Origin: VRUE01 sp963703175
GTDB lineage: Bacteria; Actinomycetota; Thermoleophilia; Solirubrobacterales; 70-9
Direction: 5' to 3'
Assembly (NCBI GenBank): GCA_963703175.1
Contig: OY969794.1
Coordinates: forward strand, 496,001 to 560,000
Length of the DNA stretch: 64,000 bases
Below, piece by piece: positions 57,079-64,000 of the stretch (the stretch's first letter is position 1; the number at the start of each line of letters is the position of its first letter). Both the position numbers and the translations under genes were made by a program. Below the pieces are notes generated by a model. The model was not told the origin of the DNA and did no database searches. It saw only the letters and a list, made by a program, of their open reading frames with translations.

Positions 57079-57441
57079 CTAGTCACTGCCGATCGTCACC
57101 TCAATTTCATACCCGTCCGGGTCCCGCAGGAACGCCGAGTAGGAACCAGAGCCATGAGAGCGCCGCTCGCCGGGCTCGCCGACGGCGGTGCCACCGGACG
57201 CCACACCTTGCTCCCAGGCCGCCTTGACTGCGACGATCCCCAGCCCCGAGAAGCTGAGCAGGCCGAAACCGGGTTTGGCCGGGTGGTGGGCAGCAATGAA
57301 GAAGACCGGCTTGGCGATACCCCAGCCGATCGTTTTGTCCTCCTCGAAATGACGCCGCCAACCAAGGGGCGCGAGCAGCGCGTCGTAGAAGGACGCGCTC
57401 CGCTCGAGGTCGTTGACCTCTAGAAGAACATGGTGCAACAT
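57079..57441 (-). CDS. VOC (glyoxalase/bleomycin-resistance) family protein
   Basis: A 120-residue single-module VOC protein: MLHHVLLEVNDLERSASFYDALLAPLGW opens the beta-alpha-beta-beta-beta unit and FLRDPDGYEIEV supplies the Glu ligand at the end. The first metal His is in HHVLLEV. The activity is unknown (dioxygenase, isomerase or binding protein). ATG 57441 starts the fold. It lies between gap and the ABC transporter on the same strand. Confidence 0.88.
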   Translation of the reverse strand: MLHHVLLEVNDLERSASFYDALLAPLGWRRHFEEDKTIGWGIAKPVFFIAAHHPAKPGFGLLSFSGLGIVAVKAAWEQGVASGGTAVGEPGERRSHGSGSYSAFLRDPDGYEIEVTIGSD

Positions 57442-57493
57442 CGGGCTAGGGAGGCTATAGGGGCAACCCGGCGTCCGGTCGGCCGGCCACTGC

Positions 57494-57542
57494 GACGAGG
57501 GTTGCATTTGCCCCCTATGGCGGGGTCAATGCAACCCTCGTC
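57494..57542. terminator. Hairpin terminator after the ABC-2 permease gene
   Basis: 15-bp perfect stem around GACGAGGGTTGCATT / AATGCAACCCTCGTC with an inner GCCCC/GGGGT pair. It overlaps the permease stop at 57541 and precedes the VOC gene promoter. Confidence 0.7.
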
Positions 57543-58302
57543 AGCCGCTGCGCGGGGTCCAGCGGAAGTAACGGACGGCGAGCAGCGCGCCTACCGCACC
57601 CCAGATCGCGACCACCGCCAGATTGCCCCAGGAGACCGCCGCGCCACCGCCGGGGACATAGGCGTCGAAGAAGGCCTCGAAGAAGTGGCGGATCGGAAAG
57701 GCATCGGCGAAATGGACGACGCCACTGGGCAATTGGTCGTCGGGGATGAAGACGCCAGAGAGGAAGTAGAGCGGCAGCAGCAGCGCGTTGACGATAGGCG
57801 CAGCGGCGTCCTGGGACGGAATCGCCGCGGTCAGGGCGATACCGAGGCAGCAGAAGGCGGCGGCTCCGATAACGAGGGTGAGGACGATCGCCGGCAGACG
57901 GCTCCAAGGAATGCCGACGCCGTAGGCGAGGCGCCCGATCGCCGCAATCAGAATCAGCATCATCAGGGCGACGACGATCGCGTTGCCGATCCGGCCGGCG
58001 ATGAAGACCCAGGGCGGCATCGGCGTGCCGCGGCCGCGCTTGAGGCGACCATCCTCGCGCGCGATCACCAGCGACATCGCCAGCGTCTGCATCGTCGCCG
58101 AGATCACCGAGAGGGTGATAATCGCTGGCACGTAGTAGGTCGTCGTCTCGATCCCGCCGCGGACATCGACGGTCTGGTCGCCGAAAACGGTGGCGAAGAT
58201 CAGCAGCAAAATGACCGGGAAGCCGACCGTGAAGAAGACCGATGCCGGATTTCGCCAGAAGGCCTTCTGGTCGTAGCGGAACTGGTGCCAGACGAGGCTC
58301 AT
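57541..58302 (-). CDS. ABC-2 type transporter permease
   Basis: A 253-residue integral membrane protein with six helices in the ABC-2 layout (SVFFTVGFPVILLLIFATVFG; YYVPAIITLSVISATMQTLAMSL; the conserved VIAREDGRLKRGRGTPMPPWVFIAGR cytosolic segment; then FPIRHFFEAF near the end). It exports an unknown substrate, drug or lipid-like. ATG 58302 overlaps the ATPase stop (ATGA), so the two form one transporter. Confidence 0.93.
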   Translation of the reverse strand: MSLVWHQFRYDQKAFWRNPASVFFTVGFPVILLLIFATVFGDQTVDVRGGIETTTYYVPAIITLSVISATMQTLAMSLVIAREDGRLKRGRGTPMPPWVFIAGRIGNAIVVALMMLILIAAIGRLAYGVGIPWSRLPAIVLTLVIGAAAFCCLGIALTAAIPSQDAAAPIVNALLLPLYFLSGVFIPDDQLPSGVVHFADAFPIRHFFEAFFDAYVPGGGAAVSWGNLAVVAIWGAVGALLAVRYFRWTPRSG

Positions 58303-59150
58303 GTCTGGTCGGTCAGCTCAAGGTAGACGTCCTCGAGGCTGGGCCTGGTGACCTCTAGCCCTTCCAGGTCCCGCCCTTCGGCCAGCGCCCTGCCGGTCAG
58401 CTCGTTGAGTGTCTGCACCGGCGTCGTCGTCTCCAGCGCCACCTCGCGGCCGCCTTCGCGGTAGCTGATCCGCGCCGGGCGGCTCTCGCGGTCGCCGAGA
58501 TCCTCGGGAGTGCCGCGGGCGACGATCTCGCCGGCGGCGATGATCGTTACCCGGTCGGCGAGTCGCTGCGCCTCGTCCATGTAATGAGTCGTGAGGAAAA
58601 CGGTCTTGCCGAGGTCGCGCAAGCCGGCGATCGTCTCCCAGGCCTGGCGCCGCGCCGAGGGATCGAAGCCGGTCGTAGGCTCGTCGAGAAAGAGCAACTC
58701 CGGGTCGCCGATCAGCGCCATGCCGACGTCGAGCCGGCGCTGCTGACCGCCGGAAAGCGAACTGGCGCGGGCGTTTGCCTTGCCGGCGAGGCCGACTAGC
58801 TCGATCGTCTCCTCGATCGGCCGCGGTGCGTCGTAATAACCGGCATAGAGCTCCAAGGACTCGCGCACAGTCAAGTAAGGGTCGAGGCGACAGCTCTGCA
58901 GGACGATGCCGATCCGCTCGCGCCAGCGGCGACCGGCGTGCTCCGGGTCCTCGCCCAACACCGACACCTCTCCACCGCTGCGCTTGCGATACCCCTCGAG
59001 GATCTCGACCGTGGACGTCTTGCCGGCCCCGTTGGGGCCGAGGAAGGCAAACACCTCACCACGCTGCACCTCGAGGTCGATGCCGCAGACCGCTTCGACG
59101 TCGCCGTAGCTCACGCGCAGGCCGCGGATGGAGATGACGGAATCAGACAA
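58299..59150 (-). CDS. ABC transporter ATP-binding protein
   Basis: A 283-residue ATPase of the DrrA/NodI-like ABC-2 exporter group. Walker A is GPNGAGKTST, the Q-loop is in GIVLQSCRL, the signature is SSLSGGQQRRLDVGMAL, Walker B is LLFLDEPTTGFDP, and the H-loop is in TTHYMDEAQRLADR. The C-terminal 80 residues form the DrrA-type extension. It pairs with the overlapping permease. The structured repeat at 59188-59291 lies just upstream. Confidence 0.95.
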   Translation of the reverse strand: MSDSVISIRGLRVSYGDVEAVCGIDLEVQRGEVFAFLGPNGAGKTSTVEILEGYRKRSGGEVSVLGEDPEHAGRRWRERIGIVLQSCRLDPYLTVRESLELYAGYYDAPRPIEETIELVGLAGKANARASSLSGGQQRRLDVGMALIGDPELLFLDEPTTGFDPSARRQAWETIAGLRDLGKTVFLTTHYMDEAQRLADRVTIIAAGEIVARGTPEDLGDRESRPARISYREGGREVALETTTPVQTLNELTGRALAEGRDLEGLEVTRPSLEDVYLELTDQT

Positions 59151-59187
59151 AGCCGGGCGATTCTATGGACGAACGGAACTGACGGTT

Positions 59188-59291
59188 CCAGGCGCTGCCA
59201 GACAAGGACACAGGGAGGCCGACGAGGGGAGCGCACTTTTTAGTGCGTGACCCGAGGAGGGCGACCGAGGACGCCGTATGGCAGCGCCTGG
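59188..59291. repeat. Dispersed structured repeat, copy A
   Basis: 59211-59274 closely matches 31525-31590. The unit is closed by a perfect 13-bp stem CCAGGCGCTGCCA / TGGCAGCGCCTGG (59188-59200 with 59279-59291). It lies between rapZ and the ABC ATPase gene, 38 nt before the latter on the minus strand. Confidence 0.75.
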
Positions 59292-59296
59292 GGCCG

Positions 59297-60163
59297 TCAC
59301 TCCAGGTCGCGGTGCTTGACCCGCACTACTACGCCGTCACGACCCTCCAGCGCACGGCGGATGCGGTCGGCGACGGTCACCGAGCGATGCCGGCCCCCAG
59401 TGCAACCGATCGCGATCGTCAGGTGGCTCTTGCCCTCGGCAACGTAAGCGGGGACGAGGAACTCGAGCAGGGGCAGCAATCGGCCGTAGAACTCGCCCGC
59501 CTGGGTGCCGGACTCGACGTAAGCCCGCACCGCTTCATCAAGGCCGGTTTGCGGGCGCAACTCGTCGACGTAGTGGGGATTGGGCAAAAAGCGGACGTCG
59601 AGGGTGAGGTCGGCGTCGCGCGGCGGCCCATTCTTGAAGCCGAAGGTAAGCAAGGTAAGCGCCAGTTTGCCGCCGTCCTGGGTGCCCAACATTTCCTCGG
59701 CGATCCGCCGCCGCAACTGTCCACCGGTCAAGCCGCTGGTGTCCATGACGACGTCGGCGCGAGCCCGCAGCGGCGAGAGCAACTCGCGCTCGGCACGGAT
59801 GCCATCGACGATCCGACCCTCCGGAGCGAGCGGGTGGCGGCGGCGCGTCTCCTTGTAGCGGTCGAGCAGGGTCTCCTCGTCAGCCTCGAGGAAGAGCAGC
59901 TTCGGCTTCAGCCCGTCGGCGCTGAGTTCGTCCAGCACCTGGAGCAGCCCCTCGAAGTACTCGCCACCGCGAACGTCGGAGACGACCGCGGCCTTCTCCA
60001 CTCCGCTGCCCTCGTGACGAAAGAGCTCACCAAGGCTGCCGATCATCCGCGGCGGCAGGTTGTCGACGCAGAAGTAGCCGCCGTCCTCGAAGGCGGCGAT
60101 CGCTTCGGACTTGCCCGCGCCTGAGTGCCCGGTGATCAGGACGAGATCGACTTCGCTACTCAC
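59297..60163 (-). CDS. rapZ: RNase adapter / nucleotide-binding protein RapZ
   Basis: A 288-residue RapZ/YvcJ protein: Walker A GHSGAGKSEA at residues 12-21, GYFCVDNLPPRMI, VVSDVRGG, LFLEADEETLLDRYKETRRRHPL and the C-terminal GCTGGRHRSV metabolite-binding motif. In Enterobacteria it steers RNase E; the Gram-positive role is less clear. GTG 60163 lies 2 nt after the uvrC stop. The usual following genes yvcK and whiA are not here. Confidence 0.95.
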   Translation of the reverse strand: MSSEVDLVLITGHSGAGKSEAIAAFEDGGYFCVDNLPPRMIGSLGELFRHEGSGVEKAAVVSDVRGGEYFEGLLQVLDELSADGLKPKLLFLEADEETLLDRYKETRRRHPLAPEGRIVDGIRAERELLSPLRARADVVMDTSGLTGGQLRRRIAEEMLGTQDGGKLALTLLTFGFKNGPPRDADLTLDVRFLPNPHYVDELRPQTGLDEAVRAYVESGTQAGEFYGRLLPLLEFLVPAYVAEGKSHLTIAIGCTGGRHRSVTVADRIRRALEGRDGVVVRVKHRDLE

Positions 60164-60165
60164 GG

Positions 60166-62046
60166 TTAGCCGCCGGTCCTGTGCAGTTGCTCGTGGATCT
60201 CGCGGGCGAGCTTGCCCGGCACGCCGGGTACTGACTCCAGCTCCTCGCGGCTCGCCGCCAAGAATCGCTCCGGCGTGCCGAAATGTTTGAGGAAGGCGCG
60301 CTTGCGCGCAGGGCCGACCCCCTTGAGGTCGTCGAGCACCGAGCCAGTCATCGCCCGGTCGCGGCGGCCGCGGTGGTGGTCGATCGCAAAGCGGTGCGCC
60401 TCGTCGCGGACCCGCTGCAACAGCTTTGAGGCCTCCGAGTCGGCCGCCAGGTCAATCGGAGCTGAGCGACCGGGGACATAGACCTCCTCCAACCGCTTGG
60501 CCAGCGAGATCACGGTGACGTCGCGGTCGGCGAACGGCCGCAGCGCACGCATCGCCGCGGTCAACTGGCCTTTGCCGCCGTCGACGACGACCAGCGAAGG
60601 CAGAGCGGCGAAGCTTTCGTCGCGTTTGCCGTCGTGGGGCGAGAGGTCGACCTGGTCGAGGTAGCGAGTGACGCGACGTTCCAGCACCTCCCGCATGGAA
60701 GCGAAGTCGTCGGACCCGTTGTCGCGCTCGCCGCGCACGCGGAAGCGCCGGTAGTCGGCCTTCTTCGTCGCGCCGCCCTCGAAGACGACCATCGAGGCGA
60801 CGGTGTGCTCGCCACCGAGATTGGAGATGTCGAAGCCCTCGATGCGGATCGGCAGCTCGTCCATCTCCAACGCCGCGCGCAGATCGGCGAGCGAGTCGAC
60901 CCGGCGCTGGCGCCGGTGCTCGCGTCGCAACCGGTCCTGGTCGAGGGCAAGGCGAGCGTTGCGCTCCGCCAGCTCGCGCAGGCGGCGCTTGTCGCCGCGC
61001 TCTGCGACCCGAACCTCGACCGGAGAGCCGCGCCGCTCTCCCAGAGCCGTCGCCAACAGCTCGGCTCGCTCACGCAGGTAGGGGCCGACGACGATCGTCC
61101 GCGGCATCGCCGGTGAAGCCGAGTAGTACTGGCCGATGAACTCCTCGGCGACCTCGGCCGGCTCGCGTTCGGCCTGGTTGTCGAGGTAGAAGCTCTGGCG
61201 CTCGGCGAGGATGCCGTCGCGCACCTGGAAGACCTGGGCGTTGGCGTCGGCCCCCTCGGTTGCGACCCCGATCAGGTCGGCAGTGCCGACCGAGCCGCCG
61301 GCGACCCGCTGACGCTCGAACAACGACTGGATTGCCTTCAGCCGGTCGCGGTGCAGCGCCGCGCGCTCGAACTCGCGCGCGGCGGCGGCCGCCTCCATCT
61401 TCGCCTGCTCATCGGCCTCGACCTGTCGGTAGCGGCCGGAGAGAAAGTCGACGATCGCATCGACGTTGCGCCGGTACTCGTCCTGGCTGACGTAGCCGAC
61501 GCAGGGCGCCCCGCAGCGCTTGATGTAGTAGTCGAGGCAGGGGCTGCCGGAGCGACGGCCAGGCTCCGCGCCCTCGCAGGTACGGAACTGGAACAGCTTG
61601 CCGAGCAGGTCGAGCGTCTCCCGCACCCGCTTGGCGCTGGAGAAAGGGCCGAAGTAGGCGCGACCCGAGCGGTGTTTCTCACGAGTGAAGTAGACCCGCG
61701 GGTAGTCCTCGTCGAGGCTGACGCAGACGTAGGGGTAGGACTTGTCGTCGCGCAGGCGGATGTTGAAGCGAGGTCGGTGGCGCTTGATGAAGCTCTGCTC
61801 GGCGAGCAGCGCCTCAGCCTCGTTGGCGGTGACGAGGACGTCGATGCGATCGACCCGCGAGGTCAACCGCGTCTCGCCGCCGGAGAAATGGGAGGCGACG
61901 CGCTTGCGGATCGAGCGCGCCTTGCCGACGTAGAGCAGCTCATCGTCAGCGCCGTAGAAGAGGTAGACGCCAGGAGAGTCAGGCAGCTCACGGCGGCGGC
62001 GCGCCATGCGCTCCTCGCGCGAGGTCTCTCGGTCGCTTTCGCTCAC
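60166..62046 (-). CDS. uvrC: UvrABC excinuclease subunit C
   Basis: Makes both incisions in nucleotide excision repair. The 626 residues have the GIY-YIG nuclease (SPGVYLFYGADDELLYVGKARSIRKRV), the Cys-rich CLDYYIKRCGAPCVG, the UVR helix (AAAAREFERAALHRDRL), the RNase H-like C-terminal nuclease (EGFDISNLGGEHTVASMVVF, VVDGGKGQL) and a double helix-hairpin-helix end (VLDDLKGVGPARKRAFLKHFG). GTG 62046 follows TACTCT at 8 nt. It is followed at once by rapZ. Confidence 0.97.
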   Translation of the reverse strand: MSESDRETSREERMARRRRELPDSPGVYLFYGADDELLYVGKARSIRKRVASHFSGGETRLTSRVDRIDVLVTANEAEALLAEQSFIKRHRPRFNIRLRDDKSYPYVCVSLDEDYPRVYFTREKHRSGRAYFGPFSSAKRVRETLDLLGKLFQFRTCEGAEPGRRSGSPCLDYYIKRCGAPCVGYVSQDEYRRNVDAIVDFLSGRYRQVEADEQAKMEAAAAAREFERAALHRDRLKAIQSLFERQRVAGGSVGTADLIGVATEGADANAQVFQVRDGILAERQSFYLDNQAEREPAEVAEEFIGQYYSASPAMPRTIVVGPYLRERAELLATALGERRGSPVEVRVAERGDKRRLRELAERNARLALDQDRLRREHRRQRRVDSLADLRAALEMDELPIRIEGFDISNLGGEHTVASMVVFEGGATKKADYRRFRVRGERDNGSDDFASMREVLERRVTRYLDQVDLSPHDGKRDESFAALPSLVVVDGGKGQLTAAMRALRPFADRDVTVISLAKRLEEVYVPGRSAPIDLAADSEASKLLQRVRDEAHRFAIDHHRGRRDRAMTGSVLDDLKGVGPARKRAFLKHFGTPERFLAASREELESVPGVPGKLAREIHEQLHRTGG

Positions 62047-62108
62047 TCGGGCAAAGAGTAGGCTCCTGGCCAGTTGGCCAACCTTCGAACGGAGACGGAG
62101 AGAGCGAG

Positions 62109-62933
62109 ATGACCACCGAGACGATCAGCCCGCCTGAGCTGGGCACGCTGCGAATCGAGGTCGACGGCGAGATCGGCACCCTCACCCTCGATCGCCCTGA
62201 CAGCTTCAACGCGATGAGCCCAGAGATGATCCTGGACATGGGCACCGCCTTTGCCTGGCTCGCCGACCAGGCGCCATTGCGAGCGCTGATCGTGACCGGC
62301 GCCGGCAAAGCCTTCTGCTCCGGCGGTGACATCAACGGTTTCAAAGCCGGAGTCGAAGACGACTCGATCGACCTGCCCGCACAGGTCCGGCGCGGCGCCG
62401 AGGCACTGCACACGGCGATCATCGACCTGCGACGTATCCCCTATCCGGTGATCTGCGCGATCAACGGTCCGGCGGCCGGCGCGGGCTTCTCGCTGGCGCT
62501 CGCTTGCGACATCCGGATCGTCTCCGAGCATGCTTTTCTAGCCTGCGCCTACGGTCGGATCGGCGCCTCGCCCGACGGCGGCATGACCTACTTCCTACCG
62601 CGCGTCGTCGGACCAAGCCGCGCCTTGGAAATTCTTCTAGAGGACCCCAACCTGACTCCGCAGGAGGCGCTCGAAGAGGGCTTGGTCTCCGAGGTCGTGG
62701 CGCCAGATGACTTGATGGACAGCGCCCGCGCCAAGGCCGAGAAGCTCGCCGCCAAGGCGCCCCACTACGTAAAGATGGCGAAACGGCTTTGTGGCGTGAG
62801 TATCGAGAACAGCATCACCGAGCACTTGCAGCTTGAGCGACACGGGATCGCCGACAGCATGGCCACCGAGGACCTGCGCGAAGGCGCGATCGCATTCTTC
62901 AGCGGTGACACGCCCGAGTTCAAGGGACGCTGA
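62109..62933 (+). CDS. Enoyl-CoA hydratase/isomerase family protein
   Basis: A 274-residue crotonase-fold enzyme of fatty-acid beta-oxidation or a related pathway. GTLTLDRPDSFNAMS, LIVTGAGKAFCSGGDINGF (oxyanion hole) and VICAINGPAAGAGFSLALACDIRI are present; the next segment FLACAYGRIGASPDGGMTYFLPRVVG lacks one of the two typical glutamates (GASPDGG instead of GLxPExG), so isomerase or another crotonase chemistry is possible. ATG 62109 follows GGAGACGGAGAG. It is divergent from uvrC. Confidence 0.9.
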   Translation: MTTETISPPELGTLRIEVDGEIGTLTLDRPDSFNAMSPEMILDMGTAFAWLADQAPLRALIVTGAGKAFCSGGDINGFKAGVEDDSIDLPAQVRRGAEALHTAIIDLRRIPYPVICAINGPAAGAGFSLALACDIRIVSEHAFLACAYGRIGASPDGGMTYFLPRVVGPSRALEILLEDPNLTPQEALEEGLVSEVVAPDDLMDSARAKAEKLAAKAPHYVKMAKRLCGVSIENSITEHLQLERHGIADSMATEDLREGAIAFFSGDTPEFKGR

Positions 62934-63018
62934 ACCGTGGCGCACCACACGCCGTATCCGAGCTAGAACTGTCTAGAGTCTCTCTGAGCATTCTCCCTCC
63001 CGGAAAGGATCCAGCCCG

Positions 63019-63474
63019 ATGAAGAAACTCGCCGCGCTGTTCGTTCTCGCCCTCGCCTCCGTCGCACTCGTCGCCTGCGGGGGAAGCGACTCGACTACCA
63101 CGAACCCGACCTCGACTGCCGCCGAATCCGCGGGCGGGGCCGCGGCGGAAAACGGCGAAAATAGCGGCGGCGACGAAGCCGGCGGAGGCTCAACGGTCGC
63201 GTTCGAAGCCGACCCCAGCGGCGAACTCGCTTACACCACGACCGAAGCCTCAGCCAAGGCGGGCAAAGTGACGGTCGACTTCAACAACCCCCAGGGCCTG
63301 CCCCACGACGTAGCGATCGAAGACACGGGTGGCAAGACGCTCGGCAAGACGGACCTGATCGCAGAAGAAGAAACCTCGACCACGGTCGATCTGAAACCGG
63401 GCACCTACACCTTCTACTGCTCGGTCCCCGGACACCGCGAAGCAGGTATGGAAGGAACCCTTACTGTCAAGTAA
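63019..63474 (+). CDS. Cupredoxin (plastocyanin-like) lipoprotein
   Basis: A 151-residue lipoprotein: signal LFVLALASVALVACGGSD (lipobox LVAC), a 40-residue Ser/Gly/Ala-rich spacer, and a type 1 copper domain. Copper ligands are His in GLPHDVAIED and the Cys, His and Met in YTFYCSVPGHREAGMEGTL. It probably carries electrons on the outer face of the membrane, in keeping with the cytochrome c maturation genes nearby. ATG 63019 follows GGAAAGGA. Confidence 0.93.
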   Translation: MKKLAALFVLALASVALVACGGSDSTTTNPTSTAAESAGGAAAENGENSGGDEAGGGSTVAFEADPSGELAYTTTEASAKAGKVTVDFNNPQGLPHDVAIEDTGGKTLGKTDLIAEEETSTTVDLKPGTYTFYCSVPGHREAGMEGTLTVK

Positions 63475-63478
63475 CCGG

Positions 63479-64000
63479 GTGCGGTCGATCCTCAACCGCC
63501 GCCTATTCTGGGTCGCGGTTGGGGTTTGGCTCGTTACGCGTGGCTTTGTCGTTGCCGAGGTCGGTTTTTGGGGCGATCTACATCTTCAGGACGTCAATAA
63601 CTACGACGTCTGGTCGCACTACCTGACCACGCAGCGCGCGATTCCCGATGGGGAATCGTGGCAGTACCCACCCGGCGCGGCGTTCTTGATGCTCCTGCCG
63701 CGGCTGGGGCCGGGGACCTATGGCGAGTCGTTCGTCGGCCTGATGCTGCTCTTTGATCTGGCCGGTCTCGCACTGCTGGCCTCCCTGGGGCGCCGCGCGG
63801 GCAACTACACCGGTGTGTGGGTCTGGCTGCTTGGTATGCCGCTACTCGGCACCTTCGCGGTGCTGCGCTTCGATCTGGTTCCCGCGGTGCTCGGCATCGC
63901 GGCGCTTGTCGTCATTCACCGCCGCCCCAACTGGTTCGGCGCACTGGCGGGACTGGGAGCGGCGATCAAGATCTGGCCGATAGTTCTGCTTTTTGGCGAG
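63479..64000 (+). CDS. GT87/DUF2029-like integral membrane glycosyltransferase, 3' end outside window
   Basis: The visible 174 residues start at GTG 63479, 4 nt after the cupredoxin stop, and stay open to the window edge. Several transmembrane helices are visible (LFWVAVGVWLVTRGFVV; GLMLLFDLAGLALLASLG; VWVWLLGMPLLGTFAVL). The motifs NNYDVWSHYLTTQ, YPPGAAFLMLLP and GLGAAIKIWPIVLLFG are characteristic of polyprenyl-phosphate-sugar-dependent GT-C mannosyltransferases of family 87. The role is inferred. Confidence 0.75.
   Translation, partial: MRSILNRRLFWVAVGVWLVTRGFVVAEVGFWGDLHLQDVNNYDVWSHYLTTQRAIPDGESWQYPPGAAFLMLLPRLGPGTYGESFVGLMLLFDLAGLALLASLGRRAGNYTGVWVWLLGMPLLGTFAVLRFDLVPAVLGIAALVVIHRRPNWFGALAGLGAAIKIWPIVLLFGE

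Noticed and set aside
59243..60124. 293-codon plus-strand reading frame opposite rapZ
   Set aside because: It is the antisense of a clear rapZ gene; its composition reflects high-GC codon bias and it has no recognisable domain.

Overview
The window is a chromosomal segment of a high-GC actinobacterium, most likely class Thermoleophilia (Solirubrobacterales or a close relative). The reasons are uniformly high GC, a LexA with an actinobacterial CGAAC-N4-GTTCG box beside its own gene, the uvrC-rapZ and gap-pgk-tpiA blocks, many genes that start straight after a TAnnnT hexamer (leaderless promoters), and a very large secreted protein of a kind I associate with Thermoleophilia. The taxonomic call is inference.

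Layout. 1-5.4 kb: glnA (cut by the window edge), an AhpD-fold protein without its cysteines, two secreted proteins (one RlpA-like), RNase P RNA, an SDR and lexA. 5.43-21.61 kb: an accessory region inserted in a tRNA-Leu(GAG) gene and built from two tandem elements. Element 1 (5.5-15.0 kb) carries a tyrosine integrase, an excisionase-like protein, small DNA-binding regulators, a MobF relaxase-helicase, a probable oriT region, a cloverleaf-like DNA structure, a duplicated winged-helix protein and a possible toxin-antitoxin pair. It has no type IV secretion genes and so looks like an integrative mobilizable element. Element 2 (15.0-21.6 kb) has no integrase. It carries four co-oriented cargo genes: a 1217-residue protein of unknown family ending in a PD-(D/E)XK-type nuclease domain, a Pycsar-type nucleotide cyclase, its overlapping membrane effector, and an Mrr-type restriction endonuclease. 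This is a defence island. Each element has its own pair of arm-type direct repeats at matching distances from the tRNA-derived core, but the two arm sequences differ.

21.6-31.9 kb: VapBC, a broken 2-hydroxyacid dehydrogenase with a perfect 50-bp palindrome, a cupin, DUF2252, an MFS exporter, dtd, a hydrolase, a GNAT enzyme, a second VapC with an AbrB-type antitoxin, an alkB-rubredoxin-tetR operon with a putative operator, and secG. 31.9-46.9 kb: a secreted protease operon, ccmF-ccmE, an SDR, a GT2, a 966-residue surface protein, a winged-helix regulator, a SurA-N-like protein, a decayed integrase beside a tRNA-like fragment, membrane proteins, tRNA-Gly, ccmG-ccmH and a degenerate CpsD-like ATPase. 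46.8-64 kb: argS, a phosphoesterase, a lipoprotein-PknB pair, tgt, the glycolytic cluster gap-pgk-tpiA-gpmI, an ABC-2 transporter, rapZ, uvrC, an enoyl-CoA hydratase, a cupredoxin lipoprotein and a partial GT87-like membrane protein.

The strongest leads are the defence cargo of element 2 (especially the 1217-residue nuclease-like protein next to Pycsar genes), the two-arm-type tandem integration at one tRNA, a dispersed intergenic repeat that folds as RNA with compensating stem changes, and the widespread leaderless promoter pattern.
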